20,327 nt of DNA from DAOTTI01 sp034437795 (GCA_034437795.1 DAOTTI010000229.1:1-20327), one strand, 5' to 3'; positions 1-8,281 are shown, counted from the stretch's first letter. Numbers and translations are program-made. The notes: a model not told the origin generated them from the sequence alone.

Positions 1-1
1 C

Positions 2-904
2 GCGCGGCGCCGCCTCACCGTCCTGCTGCCGGTGGCCGCGGCCACGCTGGCGGCCACGCTGGCCACCCCCGCCGGGCCGGCCTTGCTCGGCCACGTGACG
101 GGATACCTCCGGAACAAGTATCTAGTCGATCACACCGCGGAATATGCCTCGCCGAACTTCCACGAGGGCGACGTGCGCTTCTTCCTGCTGATGCTGCTGG
201 GGACGGTGGCCGCCCTGGCCTGGTCTCGTCGGCGCCCGGCCCTGCACGAAGGGCTGCTCGTGCTCAGCTTCAGCTACTTTGCCCTCTACTCGGCGCGGAA
301 CATTCCCCTCTTTGCCATCGTGGTCGCCCCGATCCTGGCGGCGCAGCTCGGCGCGCTGCCGGCCCCGGCTGACGGGTCCCGCGCGGCCGATCGGCTCCTG
401 GGCGCGGTGGGGGCCTGGCTGGCCCGCCGCAACGTGGTCTACTCGCGGGTGGATGGGCGCTCGCGGGGGCAGCTGTGGCCACTGGCGGCGCTCACCGCGC
501 TGCTTCTGCTGGCGGCGGCGCACTGGCGCCAGGGGCAGCCGCCGCTGGGTGTGGACTTTCTCCCGGCGCGCCAACCGGTCGCCGCGGCCGCCTACCTCAA
601 GGCCCATCCACCGGCCGGCAACGGGTTCAACCAGTTCATCTGGGGCGGGTATCTGCTGTACGCGCTGTGGCCGGAGCAGCGGGTGTTCATCGACGGGCAG
701 ACGGACTTCTATGGCGAAGCGCTGACGCGGGAGTATGCGCGCGTGGCCGGCCTGGACGACGGATGGCAGGACGTGCTCGACCGCCACAACATCCAGTGGG
801 TGATCTTCGGCACGGACACGGCGCTCGTGCGCCAGCTCCGGTCGATGCCGGAGTGGCGCGTCCTGTACCAGGATGACGTCGCCACCGTGCTGGCCCGCAA
901 TTAG
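2..904 (+). CDS. Polytopic membrane protein, C-terminal part (GT-C glycosyltransferase-like), 5' truncated
   Basis: The reading frame is open to the first base of the window, so only about the last 300 residues are seen and the true start lies upstream. A GTG at 32 is unlikely to be the start. The visible part has hydrophobic segments (around the LTVLLPVAAATL stretch, the FFLLMLLGTVAAL stretch and the LAALTALLLLAAA stretch). A soluble C-terminal tail of about 110 residues follows, with the pattern F-N-Q-F-I-W-G-G-Y-L-L then V-F-I-D-G-Q-T-D-F-Y-G and a closing V-I-F-G-T-D segment. This tail pattern is familiar from Chloroflexota membrane proteins annotated as hypothetical or as glycosyltransferase-like. 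The tail probably lies outside the membrane. The gene is 17 bp upstream of the next membrane protein gene on the same strand, which suggests an operon for surface glycan or lipid glycosylation. Substrate and activity cannot be read from the sequence. Confidence 0.8.
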   Translation, partial: ARRRLTVLLPVAAATLAATLATPAGPALLGHVTGYLRNKYLVDHTAEYASPNFHEGDVRFFLLMLLGTVAALAWSRRRPALHEGLLVLSFSYFALYSARNIPLFAIVVAPILAAQLGALPAPADGSRAADRLLGAVGAWLARRNVVYSRVDGRSRGQLWPLAALTALLLLAAAHWRQGQPPLGVDFLPARQPVAAAAYLKAHPPAGNGFNQFIWGGYLLYALWPEQRVFIDGQTDFYGEALTREYARVAGLDDGWQDVLDRHNIQWVIFGTDTALVRQLRSMPEWRVLYQDDVATVLARN

Positions 905-921
905 AGATTAGAGAACTGCCG

Positions 922-2628
922 GTGACCAGTTCGGTGCTCAGTGCCGTCGCCGGCCGTGCCACCTCCTCCGGTGCGGCCGGCCGGCGACGCTGTGCGGATC
1001 CAGGGATCCGCTGGGCGTTGGGTGCCGCGGGCCTGCTGCTCGCCTTGCTGGCCGCGGCGGCCGTCGCGGGGGCCGCGGCGGCCATTGCCAGGCCCGGCGA
1101 GATCGAGTACGGGGAGGCGATCATCTACGGGCAGGCTGCCCGCCTGCTGCGTGGCGAGCCGCTGTACCAGGCGCTCAACGGGCCATCGTACACTGTGGCG
1201 GCGTATACCCCGCTCTACTACTGGCTGGCCGGCGGGTTGCAGGCCCTGGTTGGCCCTGGATTTGGCCCTGGCCGCAGCGTCTCAGTCATTGCATCGATAC
1301 TTGCGGCGGCGGCCGTGGCCCGCCTGACTCAGCGCCGGACGGGATCACCCTGGGCGGGCGCGCTGTCGGCGGGACTATTCCTGGGGCTTGGGCTGCCCTG
1401 GGTGCCGCACGTGGGCCCGCCGTGGTCTGGTCTCTACAAAGAAGACATGCTGGGGGTAGCGCTGGCGGTGTGGTCCGTGGCCTGCTTGGCTTCAAGCAAG
1501 ACCTGGCGGCACGTCACGCTGGGCGCCACGCTCGCCGCCCTGGCCATTCTGACCAAGCAGACGCTGGCGGGCGCCAGCGTCGCGGGCTTCATCTGGCTGT
1601 GGCGGCAGGACCGCACAAAGGCTGCTGCCTTTGCTGCGATCTGTCTGGCCATCATTGGCAGCACCTTCGCTGCGCTCGAGATCACCACCGGCGCGTTCTT
1701 CATGAACGTGGTGTCGGCCAATGTCAACCCGCTTCGGATGGAAACCCTGACCACGAACCTGACCATTCTGGTCCTGTTTCAGTCCGGCCCGCTGGCGCTT
1801 TCTATGCAATTCGTCACCAGGCAGATGCGTGGCCGGTGGAGCACTTCCGATGGGCTGGTGGCGCTCTACTGGCTGGCTGCACTACTTCCCTTGGCCGGAC
1901 TGGCTAAGGCCGGTTCAAACCATAACTACTGGACCGAGCTGGCCGGCGCGTCCGCGGTGCTGGCCACCACCAGGATCTGGACGCTCTGGCGGGCAGGCCG
2001 CGGTAATCCGTCGCCCGCATCCCCCTCCAGTGCGCGGTTGGCGGTTGCCATGCTCTGCGCGACCCCGATGCTATGGCTTCTGCCCTGCGCCTTGGTTCAA
2101 GCACCTGACCTCGTACAGCGCCGGCAGGACCTGGTCACGTCTGGAGACAACGGGGGAGGTGCGTTCGATGCGGTGGTGCAGCGCGTGCGCGCGGAGCCCC
2201 GCGATGTGCTTGCGGAGCCCCTGGACGTGGTCGTCCTCGCCGGCCGGCCCGTTGTGCTAGAGCCCTACGTCTACAGCATTCTCGAGCGCCAAGGGCACTG
2301 GGCCCCGGCCCCGCTCCTTGAGCGCATCTGCAATGGCCACGTGGGACTGCTGGTGCTGGGCTACCCCATCCAGCGCGCCGACGAACGCCAGCGCGACGGT
2401 TACCCCTTCTGGCCGGCGCCGGTGATGGCCCTGCTTCGCGCCACCTTCGTGCTCGAGGGCGAGCAAGGCGGACGGTTCATCTACGTCCCCGTGTCCGCTC
2501 GGAACGACGCAGCCTGCGCATCGCTGGCGCAGGGCCGAGGCAACCCGCCTGTGCCAGCCCACGACGTGGAGCTGCAGGATCACGCGCGTACCGGACATCC
2601 CCAAGAGGCAACGGCTCGCCATGGGTAA
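922..2628 (+). CDS. Polytopic membrane protein, GT-C (ArnT/PMT-like) glycosyltransferase candidate
   Basis: This 568-residue protein starts at a GTG with only a weak ribosome-binding site. A hydrophobic first helix at about residues 31-55 is followed by an extracytoplasmic loop with E-I-E-Y-G-E-A, then G-Q-A-A-R-L-L-R-G-E-P-L-Y and Y-T-P-L-Y-Y-W-L-A-G. An acidic residue in the first loop followed by an A..L..G..LY..  Y.PL.Y pattern is the usual layout of GT-C enzymes that use polyprenyl-phosphate sugars. About ten hydrophobic helices follow, and the last 150 residues are soluble. The family (GT39/GT83/RgtA-like) is inferred from layout and loop motif only; the donor and acceptor are unknown. 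It is flanked by two proteins of the same style, so paralogous or cooperating glycosyltransferases in one transcription unit are likely. No frameshift or truncation is seen. Confidence 0.8.
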   Translation: MTSSVLSAVAGRATSSGAAGRRRCADPGIRWALGAAGLLLALLAAAAVAGAAAAIARPGEIEYGEAIIYGQAARLLRGEPLYQALNGPSYTVAAYTPLYYWLAGGLQALVGPGFGPGRSVSVIASILAAAAVARLTQRRTGSPWAGALSAGLFLGLGLPWVPHVGPPWSGLYKEDMLGVALAVWSVACLASSKTWRHVTLGATLAALAILTKQTLAGASVAGFIWLWRQDRTKAAAFAAICLAIIGSTFAALEITTGAFFMNVVSANVNPLRMETLTTNLTILVLFQSGPLALSMQFVTRQMRGRWSTSDGLVALYWLAALLPLAGLAKAGSNHNYWTELAGASAVLATTRIWTLWRAGRGNPSPASPSSARLAVAMLCATPMLWLLPCALVQAPDLVQRRQDLVTSGDNGGGAFDAVVQRVRAEPRDVLAEPLDVVVLAGRPVVLEPYVYSILERQGHWAPAPLLERICNGHVGLLVLGYPIQRADERQRDGYPFWPAPVMALLRATFVLEGEQGGRFIYVPVSARNDAACASLAQGRGNPPVPAHDVELQDHARTGHPQEATARHG

Positions 2629-2644
2629 CCGGCCAGGAAGCAGC

Positions 2645-4876
2645 ATGGCGGCTCAGCCGGGGTTCGGCGCGGTGGCAGGCGCCATTTCGGTAACGGGGCG
2701 CTTCGGGAATGTAGGCCAGACATCGCCACGCTTCATCGCTGCCACGTGGTGGAGAGAAGCCTTGGTGGTCATCGCCGTCGTCGCGCTGGCATCGAGCGGT
2801 TATCTCGCTCTCACCGGCTACGGATTTGATCTGCTGGAGGAGGGTTATTTCGTCAGCCATGCTCGGCGAGTGCAACTCGGCGCCGTTCCCTACCGCGACC
2901 TGTCGGTTCCCTACACGCCGGGCGTCTTCTACCTCTACGCCTGGGTGATGGACTGGTTCGGCCCGGGGATAGTGGCGCTGCGTTGCCTTCAGGTGGCCGC
3001 TCGAGTGGTGCTCTATGTGACGCTGTACGCCCTCGGCCGCCAGATCATGCGTCCGTTCTTTGCCGCTGTTCCCCCAATGCTCCTGCTGGCCATGGATTCG
3101 GCACCGGAGCTCTGGAGCCTCCATCCGGGCTGGTTCGCAACGGCTGCGGCCCTGGTGAGTGTCCTGGCCACGGCACGGTATTGCCAGACAGGACGGACGT
3201 CGCTACTGGTCTGGGCAGGCGCGGCCTGCGCGCTCAGCTTTGCATTCAAGCAGAATCAGGGCCTCTACGGCCTGGTGGCCACGCTCTGGCTCCTGGTCGT
3301 GGCGCATCCGTGGTTCCCTTCGTTCCGCCACGCAGCCCGGCCGACGGACGATCATTCCGCTGGGCTAGACCACGCCATGCGCGCCAGCGACGCCGGCTGG
3401 CCAACCCAAGAGCCTCGATGGGCTCTTCGGCGCATCACAGGCGCCAGCGGGTTCCTGCAGGCTACCGCGCTCGTCCTGTTCGCCCTGCTCCCAGTGGTTG
3501 TCACGCGCGGCAACGTAGACGGCCTGTCCGCGGCCGTGCTGATCGCGCCACCTGTTGCCGTCTCGGTGGTGGCGGCGGTCGTGCTCCGCCAGACCAGCGC
3601 AGCCTGGACGACGCGGCCGGATCGTCGTGACCTCCCCATCGTCTTCGCGCGGCTGCTGATGGCGCTGACGGGGTTCGGTGCGGTCACACTGCCCTGGCTG
3701 ACGCTCCTCATGCACGCCCTTGAAGGGCGGCTCGACCTTCTCAGATCATTCATTGGCGACATCGACGTCGCGGGCTATCTGCTGGCGCTCCAGCCGCTCT
3801 CGCTCGTGGGCTGGCTCAGCACGTGCGCCCTGTTGCTCACACCCTACGCGCTGGTCGGACTGCTCACGTGCAACCGCTGGGCCGTAAGGGCCGGCGCGCT
3901 GGGTTTGGGCGCCGCAGCGGGGGTTATTCTGGGAGCCACCGTTGCCGCCATAAGGGCTGGACACCAGGTGTGGGGAGCGGCGACGCCGGCCTGGAGCCCG
4001 TATGCCGGCATGGGCGAGAACGGTATTAACCCGCTGTATCTGTATCTTCCATCCCTAGCATTCTGGTCTGCCCTTACGGCCTGGGCGCGCAGGCAGGCGT
4101 TTGCGGGGCCGGCAGACCAGATAGGAGCGCGTCCCGACCTGGTGAGGCTCTGGTATCTCGCCTCCGGATCAGCCTTGTTTCTGGCCCAGTACCCGAGGAT
4201 GGACGCGATGCATCTCGCCTGGTCAGGTGGCGTGTTGCTTGTGCTGGGCGCGGACCGCCTTTCCGCGTGGTACCAGTACCTGCGGCGCCGGTGGCTGCGC
4301 TGTGAGCAATCGGGACTGGCTCGTGGCGCGTTGCTGGCCAGCCTGCTGGCACTGCCTGCCACTATTGCTCTCCCCTACCTGGCACAGCGCGCTCAGGGCC
4401 TGGCAGACCTGGTCTCCCGCGGAACGCTCCAGCGGGGGGTAACGGAAGACGTTCCGGCAGCCTATAGCGCGTTGAGTCTCCTACCTGGCGCGGGTCATGT
4501 CTGGGGTCCGCGCGACCAGGTGCGGCAGGTCCAAGAGGTGGTCCAGTTTATCCGGGAGTGGACTGCCGAGGGCGAGCCGATCTTTGCCTATCCCGCGCTA
4601 CCTGGCTTCTATTACCTGGCAGATCGCCCGAATGCGACGCGATTTAATCACCTCTTCCACGCAATGGTCTCACCGTCCGAGCAAGCGGAGATCGTGCGAC
4701 AGCTCGACAAGGTGCGCTACGTCATCTGGGATGACGAAGGAGCCCGGTACTGGGCTCACCCTGGCGACAATGCAGCGATTGTGGACTACATTCGCGCCAA
4801 CTTTCATGTGGCGCGAAGTACTGGCATCTACACGATACTCGCTCGAGGCCGGGGTGGCCCCACGCTGGCCGATTAG
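2645..4876 (+). CDS. Polytopic membrane protein, RgtA/GT-C-like glycosyltransferase candidate
   Basis: This protein has 743 residues from the chosen ATG. The frame also has an ATG at 2621 that would overlap the previous gene by 8 bp, but AGGAAG at 2635-2640 lies 4 nt before the ATG at 2645, so I prefer 2645. Near the N-terminus comes a hydrophobic helix, then D-L-L-E-E-G-Y-F-V-S-H-A-R-R-V-Q-L-G and V-P-Y-R-D-L-S-V-P-Y-T-P-G. This is the acidic-loop plus P-Y-R-D plus Y-x-P-G signature typical of membrane-bound PMT-like proteins in Chloroflexota and Actinobacteria. Many hydrophobic helices follow. The last 150 residues form a soluble domain containing F-I-R-E-W-T, Y-L-A-D-R-P-N and Y-V-I-W-D-D-E-G, resembling the tail of the first gene in the window. 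It is the last gene of the three-gene membrane cluster. Sugar donor and acceptor are unknown. Confidence 0.82.
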   Translation: MAAQPGFGAVAGAISVTGRFGNVGQTSPRFIAATWWREALVVIAVVALASSGYLALTGYGFDLLEEGYFVSHARRVQLGAVPYRDLSVPYTPGVFYLYAWVMDWFGPGIVALRCLQVAARVVLYVTLYALGRQIMRPFFAAVPPMLLLAMDSAPELWSLHPGWFATAAALVSVLATARYCQTGRTSLLVWAGAACALSFAFKQNQGLYGLVATLWLLVVAHPWFPSFRHAARPTDDHSAGLDHAMRASDAGWPTQEPRWALRRITGASGFLQATALVLFALLPVVVTRGNVDGLSAAVLIAPPVAVSVVAAVVLRQTSAAWTTRPDRRDLPIVFARLLMALTGFGAVTLPWLTLLMHALEGRLDLLRSFIGDIDVAGYLLALQPLSLVGWLSTCALLLTPYALVGLLTCNRWAVRAGALGLGAAAGVILGATVAAIRAGHQVWGAATPAWSPYAGMGENGINPLYLYLPSLAFWSALTAWARRQAFAGPADQIGARPDLVRLWYLASGSALFLAQYPRMDAMHLAWSGGVLLVLGADRLSAWYQYLRRRWLRCEQSGLARGALLASLLALPATIALPYLAQRAQGLADLVSRGTLQRGVTEDVPAAYSALSLLPGAGHVWGPRDQVRQVQEVVQFIREWTAEGEPIFAYPALPGFYYLADRPNATRFNHLFHAMVSPSEQAEIVRQLDKVRYVIWDDEGARYWAHPGDNAAIVDYIRANFHVARSTGIYTILARGRGGPTLAD

Positions 4877-4897
4877 CTGGCTCGAGATATTCGCGAG

Positions 4898-4957
4898 CGG
4901 AGCCCTCATCCTGGCCCTCTCCCAAAGGGAGACGGGCGGCCTTGGGAGAGCCCAAGG
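4898..4957. repeat. Palindromic REP-like element plus hairpin after the glycosyltransferase cluster
   Basis: The sequence GAGCCCTCATCC is followed by TCTCCC-AAA-GGGAGA (4918-4932) and then a second stem, CCTTGGG-AGAG-CCCAAGG (4940-4957). The first part matches the repeat at 6394-6431. It lies in the gap after the membrane cluster and could end that transcript as a hairpin, but there is no T-run after either stem. Confidence 0.6.
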
Positions 4958-5041
4958 AGAGAGAAGGCACTAGCGCACCAGCCGGAATGGCTGCATGCAG
5001 CCCGTGGCCAGGAGCGACGGGCTGGGTTGCGACACCCGACG

Positions 5042-5047
5042 TATAAT
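5042..5047 (+). promoter_or_regulatory. Consensus -10 box (TATAAT) for the M16 protease gene
   Basis: A perfect TATAAT ends 10 nt before the ATG at 5058, and no Shine-Dalgarno sequence lies between. A start of transcription about 7 nt after the box would fall near 5054, giving a nearly leaderless mRNA. No good -35 is found at 16-18 nt; TTGCGA at 5027-5032 is too close. Confidence 0.5.
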
Positions 5048-5057
5048 CCTTTCTCGA

Positions 5058-6344
5058 ATGCAGCGAGTGCCGGCCATCCCGTACGAGCGCCACATCCTGG
5101 CGAACGGCATGCGCGTGCTCGTGGCGCCGATGCCCCACACCCGCTCCGTCACCATCGGCCTCTTCTTCGGCGTGGGGGCCCGCTATGAAGCACCCCATGA
5201 GCAGGGGATTGCCCATCTGACCGAGCACATGCTCTTCAAAGGCTCGGCGCGGTATCCCACCGCCCAGGCCATCTCGGAAACCATCGAGGGCGTCGGCGGC
5301 CTGCTGAACGCCGCGACCGACAAGGAGCTGACCGTCTACTGGGCCAAGGTGGCCAGCCAGCACGCCGGCCTGGCCTTCGACCTGCTGGCCGACATGGTGC
5401 AGCACCCGCTCTTCGAGCCGGCGGAGCTGGAGAAGGAAAAGCATGTGGTGCTCGAGGAGCTGGGGCTGGCCCAGGACGCCCCCGGCGAGTGGGTGCACCA
5501 GCTGTTTTCCGAGCTGCTCTGGCCTGACCAGCCCCTCGGCTGGGAGGTGGCCGGTACGCCGGAGACGGTGAACGCCCAGACGCGCGAGAGCCTGCTGGCC
5601 TACGTCCGGCGCGGGTACGTGCCGACCTGCACCGTGCTCATGGTCGCGGGCCACGCGGACCCTGAAGCGGTGCTCCGTGCGGCCGCCGAGCGCTTTGCCG
5701 GCAACCACGCCCCGCCGCCCACCTGGGCCCCGGCCGTCGACGCCCAGGGGCAGCCGCGCGTCGCCATCCAGGTGCGGGACACCGAGCAGGCCTACATCTG
5801 CCTGGGCGGCAAGGGCCTGCGGCGCCTCGACCCCGATCGGTACGCCCTGCGCGTGGCCAACAGCATCCTCGGCGACGGCATGAGCTCGCGCCTGTTCATC
5901 GAGGTGCGTGAGAAACGGGGCCTGGCCTACGACGTGCACTCCTACGTGGCCGCCTTCCATGACACCGGCGCGGTCGTGGTCAATGCCGGCATTGACCGCG
6001 AGCGGATCGACCGCGCCCTGAGCGCCATCCTCCGCGAGGTGGACCGCCTGCGGCAGGAGCCGGTCCCTGAAAGCGAGCTGCGGAAGGTCAAGGAGTACAT
6101 CAAGGGGCGCACCTTGCTCAGCCTGGAGGACAGCGCCAGCGTCGCCCAGTGGTACGCCACCCAGGAGCTACTCACCGACGAGCTGCTGACGCCGGACGAC
6201 GTGATCGCCCGCCTGGAGGCCGTCACGGCCGGCGACGTCCTGCGCGTGGCGCAACGGGTCTTCACGCCCCAGTGGCTTAACCTGGCCCTGATCGGCCCCC
6301 GCGTGGATGAAGATTGGTTGCGGTCACTCTTGCGGCTGGACTGA
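5058..6344 (+). CDS. M16 family zinc metalloprotease (pitrilysin/processing-protease-like)
   Basis: This 428-residue protein is a member of the PqqL/MPP-beta-like single-unit M16B family. It carries the inverted zinc motif H53-L-T-E56-H57 (HxxEH), and the downstream glutamate helix is present as E-K-E-K-H-V-V-L-E-E-L. The G-M-S-S-R-L-F-x-E-V-R-E-K-R-G-L-A-Y segment of the second half, which helps bind substrate, is also present, so both halves of the clam-shell fold are complete. Length agrees with bacterial two-domain members of about 410-440 residues. The frame could be opened upstream at 4995, but the homology begins just after the ATG at 5058 (Y-E-R-H-I-L-A-N-G-M-R-V-L). This start follows a TATAAT box directly. 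There is no signal peptide, so it is probably a cytoplasmic peptidase that degrades or processes peptides. It stands alone between repeat-bearing spacers and is not clearly in an operon. Confidence 0.95.
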   Translation: MQRVPAIPYERHILANGMRVLVAPMPHTRSVTIGLFFGVGARYEAPHEQGIAHLTEHMLFKGSARYPTAQAISETIEGVGGLLNAATDKELTVYWAKVASQHAGLAFDLLADMVQHPLFEPAELEKEKHVVLEELGLAQDAPGEWVHQLFSELLWPDQPLGWEVAGTPETVNAQTRESLLAYVRRGYVPTCTVLMVAGHADPEAVLRAAAERFAGNHAPPPTWAPAVDAQGQPRVAIQVRDTEQAYICLGGKGLRRLDPDRYALRVANSILGDGMSSRLFIEVREKRGLAYDVHSYVAAFHDTGAVVVNAGIDRERIDRALSAILREVDRLRQEPVPESELRKVKEYIKGRTLLSLEDSASVAQWYATQELLTDELLTPDDVIARLEAVTAGDVLRVAQRVFTPQWLNLALIGPRVDEDWLRSLLRLD

Positions 6345-6346
6345 CA

Positions 6347-6390
6347 GTGGTGATCAGGTGGTGATCAAGTAGTGGTCGGGTGGTGGTCGG
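6347..6390. repeat. 11-bp tandem repeat, four units
   Basis: Four head-to-tail 11-bp units start 3 nt after the M16 stop codon: GTGGTGATCAG, GTGGTGATCAA, GTAGTGGTCGG and GTGGTGGTCGG, followed by a partial GTGGA. The period equals about one helical turn. The same unit recurs at 15668-15772. Confidence 0.85.
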
Positions 6391-6393
6391 GTG

Positions 6394-6431
6394 GAGCCCT
6401 CACCCGAACTCTCTCCCAAAGGGAGAGGGGA
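6394..6431. repeat. REP-like palindromic element
   Basis: GAGCCCTCACCC leads into CTCTCCC-AAA-GGGAGAG followed by GGGA. It is the same arrangement as at 4898-4932. The 6345-6663 spacer has no gene; it holds the 11-bp repeat, this element, a second copy and a promoter. Confidence 0.65.
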
Positions 6432-6446
6432 CTGATCTCGCAAGTG

Positions 6447-6500
6447 GAGCCCTTACCGCCGCCCGCTCCGCGGGCCCCGCTCTCCTAGAGGGAGACGGGA
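6447..6500. repeat. REP-like palindromic element, second copy in the same spacer
   Basis: GGAGCCCTTACC is followed by CGCTCCGCGGG and then CTCTCC-TAGA-GGGAGACGGGA. It shares its head with the copy at 6394 and has an inserted GC-rich segment. Confidence 0.5.
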
Positions 6501-6544
6501 CTCTTCGCTGGCCGTGAATAACCGGGGCTAGCCACCTGGGGAGG

Positions 6545-6574
6545 TTGACAGGGGGTGGTAGCGGCGTCTACGCT
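6545..6574 (+). promoter_or_regulatory. Putative sigma-70-type promoter of the sugar-binding protein gene
   Basis: A consensus TTGACA at 6545-6550 is followed after 18 nt by TACGCT, which keeps the T-A....T positions of a -10 box. It is about 90 nt upstream of the ATG at 6664. The -10 is weak, so the call is tentative. Confidence 0.4.
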
Positions 6575-6663
6575 GACAGGCAGGGACACCGGCGCTGCGG
6601 AACTGCCGCCAACGGCCGCGGCGCCTTGCCGCTTGGAAACCATTGAGAGGAGCGGACTTTGCC

Positions 6664-8112
6664 ATGAAGACGACGTTCGGTAGCCGGCTAGGGTCATGGG
6701 GGCTTTCACGACGGGCGATCATCGCCACGGCCAGCGTGGCCGGCGCGACCACCGCGCTCGCCGCCTGCGGGCCGCAGGCGCCGCGCCGCGCCGGCGGGCA
6801 AGAAGGCGTGCCCCTGGAGCAGCGCCGCCCAGTCAACCTGGAGTTCTGGGGCGATCCGCCGACCGCCGGCAGCAACCAGCGCATGGACCAGATCAACGCC
6901 TGGAACGCAAAATACCCCAACCTGAAGGTCAACTTCGGCGCGACGCGCACCACGGGGCAGGGCGTGGAGGCGGTGCAGGCCATCCTCGCCGCCGTCGCCG
7001 CCGGCACGCCGCCGGACGTGGTCGACTTTGACCGCTTCCAGACCCCCGCCTTCGCCGTGAAGGGCGTGTGGCAAGCGCTGGACGATCTCATGAAGCGGGA
7101 CAAGTTCGACACCAACCGCTTCGCGCCCCTCATCATTCCCGAGGCGAAGGGGATTACCGATGGGAAATGGTACGCCCTGATCCGCAGCACGGATAACCGG
7201 CTCATCTACTGGAACAAGGAGGCCTTCCAGGAGGTCGGCCTGGATCCCGAGAAGCCGCCCGCTACCTGGGACGAGCTGCGCCAGTTCGCCCTGCGCCTGA
7301 ACAAGCGTGGCGGGCCGCTCGGCTTCGAGCGCATCGGCTTCCACACCGAAGAGGGCCAGTCGCACTACCACATCTTCGCCTGGCAGAACGGCGGCAGCTT
7401 CCAGACGCCGGACGGCAAGAAGGGGACCCTGCCCCTGGGCCAGAACCAGGAAGCCCTGCAGTGGATGACCGACCTGATGCGGGACCTGGGTGGCTGGGCG
7501 TCGCTCAAGACGTTCCGCGATAGCTGGGGCCGCGACGCGCAGCAGGCCTTCCTGGTGGGCCAGCTGGCGATGGTCTACCAGACCAACAACTACGTCACCA
7601 CCATCGCCCGCTTCCGGCCGGATATGAAGCTGGGCGTGGCGCAGCCGCCGGTCAAGAAGGCCGGCGATAAGCCGCTTACCTGGTCGGGTGGCTTTGGCTA
7701 CAACATGATCAAGGGCACCAGGCACGTGGACGAGGCCTGGGAGTTCATGAAGTGGCTCATCAGCGAAGAAGGCTGGACGGCGGGGTTCGAAGGGGACCTG
7801 GGGCGGGCCCGCGCGCTGGGCAACACGTTCGTGCCCACGATGACGGGGCAGCCAGAGCTGGATAAGAAGTTCTACGCCAAGTACCGCACGGGGATCCCCG
7901 CCCTGGATAAGGTCAATGAGATCGCCGTCCCCCTGATGCAGTACTCGCGCGTGCGAGAGCCCTCCATCGCCGCCCAGAACCTGTGGGATGCGGTGAAGGC
8001 CGCCCAGCGCGAGGCCATCTCTCAGGAGAAGAGCGCCAAGCAGGCCCTGGAGGACAACCAGGCCATCTTCCAGAAGGCCCTCGATGAGGCCTGGGCCAAT
8101 ACGCCGAAGTAG
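6664..8112 (+). CDS. ABC transporter extracellular substrate-binding lipoprotein, family 1 (sugar type)
   Basis: This 482-residue protein binds a solute, probably a sugar or oligosaccharide, outside the membrane and would hand it to an ABC permease. The N-terminus has a twin-arginine motif S-R16-R17-A-I-I, a hydrophobic stretch, and a lipobox L-A-A-C35, which points to Tat export and lipid anchoring. The mature part starts with N-L-E-F-W-G-D, then D-Q-I-N-A-W-N-A-K-Y-P and later P-D-V-V-D-F-D, as in MalE/UgpB-type proteins. The segment Y-W-N-K-E-A-F-Q-E-V-G-L-D-P-E-K-P-P-A-T-W-D-E-L is a strong family signature. A GAGAGGAG ribosome site at 6645-6652 supports the ATG at 6664 over the TTG at 6643. 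No permease or ATPase gene follows, since the next gene is convergent, so it is an orphan within this window. Confidence 0.95.
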   Translation: MKTTFGSRLGSWGLSRRAIIATASVAGATTALAACGPQAPRRAGGQEGVPLEQRRPVNLEFWGDPPTAGSNQRMDQINAWNAKYPNLKVNFGATRTTGQGVEAVQAILAAVAAGTPPDVVDFDRFQTPAFAVKGVWQALDDLMKRDKFDTNRFAPLIIPEAKGITDGKWYALIRSTDNRLIYWNKEAFQEVGLDPEKPPATWDELRQFALRLNKRGGPLGFERIGFHTEEGQSHYHIFAWQNGGSFQTPDGKKGTLPLGQNQEALQWMTDLMRDLGGWASLKTFRDSWGRDAQQAFLVGQLAMVYQTNNYVTTIARFRPDMKLGVAQPPVKKAGDKPLTWSGGFGYNMIKGTRHVDEAWEFMKWLISEEGWTAGFEGDLGRARALGNTFVPTMTGQPELDKKFYAKYRTGIPALDKVNEIAVPLMQYSRVREPSIAAQNLWDAVKAAQREAISQEKSAKQALEDNQAIFQKALDEAWANTPK

Positions 8113-8254
8113 CCCCACCGCCTGGCCGCTGCTCCCCTTGGGCTACCCCGGCCGGCTCCTTGCCGTGCCGCGGCCTGTTCCCTCTCCAATGGGACAGACG
8201 CGGCACGAGCCGCGCGCCGGAGCCATGGCGTGGTTGTTCACGGCCGGCAAAGAG

Positions 8255-8281
8255 TTCCCTCTCCCTGTGGGAGAGCGGGAA
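8255..8281. terminator. Hairpin between convergent genes (REP-like)
   Basis: TTCCC-TCTCCC-TGT-GGGAGA-GC-GGGAA forms a near-perfect 11-bp stem with a two-base bulge. Just after it, CCCGC-TTC-GCGGG adds a second stem. It lies in the 216-bp gap between the convergent sugar-binding protein and oxidoreductase genes and may stop both transcripts. It lacks a T-run and resembles the dispersed CCCTCTCC repeat. Confidence 0.45.

Noticed and set aside
5027..5032. TTGCGA as -35 box of the M16 promoter
   Set aside because: Only 9 nt separate it from the TATAAT box; 16-18 nt are needed.
4722..5960. 412-codon minus-strand open frame over the M16 protease gene
   Set aside because: It lies antisense to a gene with a full HxxEH family pattern. 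Its protein is rich in His, Gly and Arg as expected for a GC-rich shadow frame, and it has no homology pattern or start context.
6347..6390. CRISPR array or plasmid-type iterons
   Set aside because: The units are 11 bp with no spacers, and no cas gene, replication initiator or AT-rich melting region is near.
6706..8118. 470-codon minus-strand open frame over the sugar-binding protein gene
   Set aside because: It is the exact antisense of a well-supported lipoprotein gene, has no recognisable domain, and arises from the third-position GC bias.
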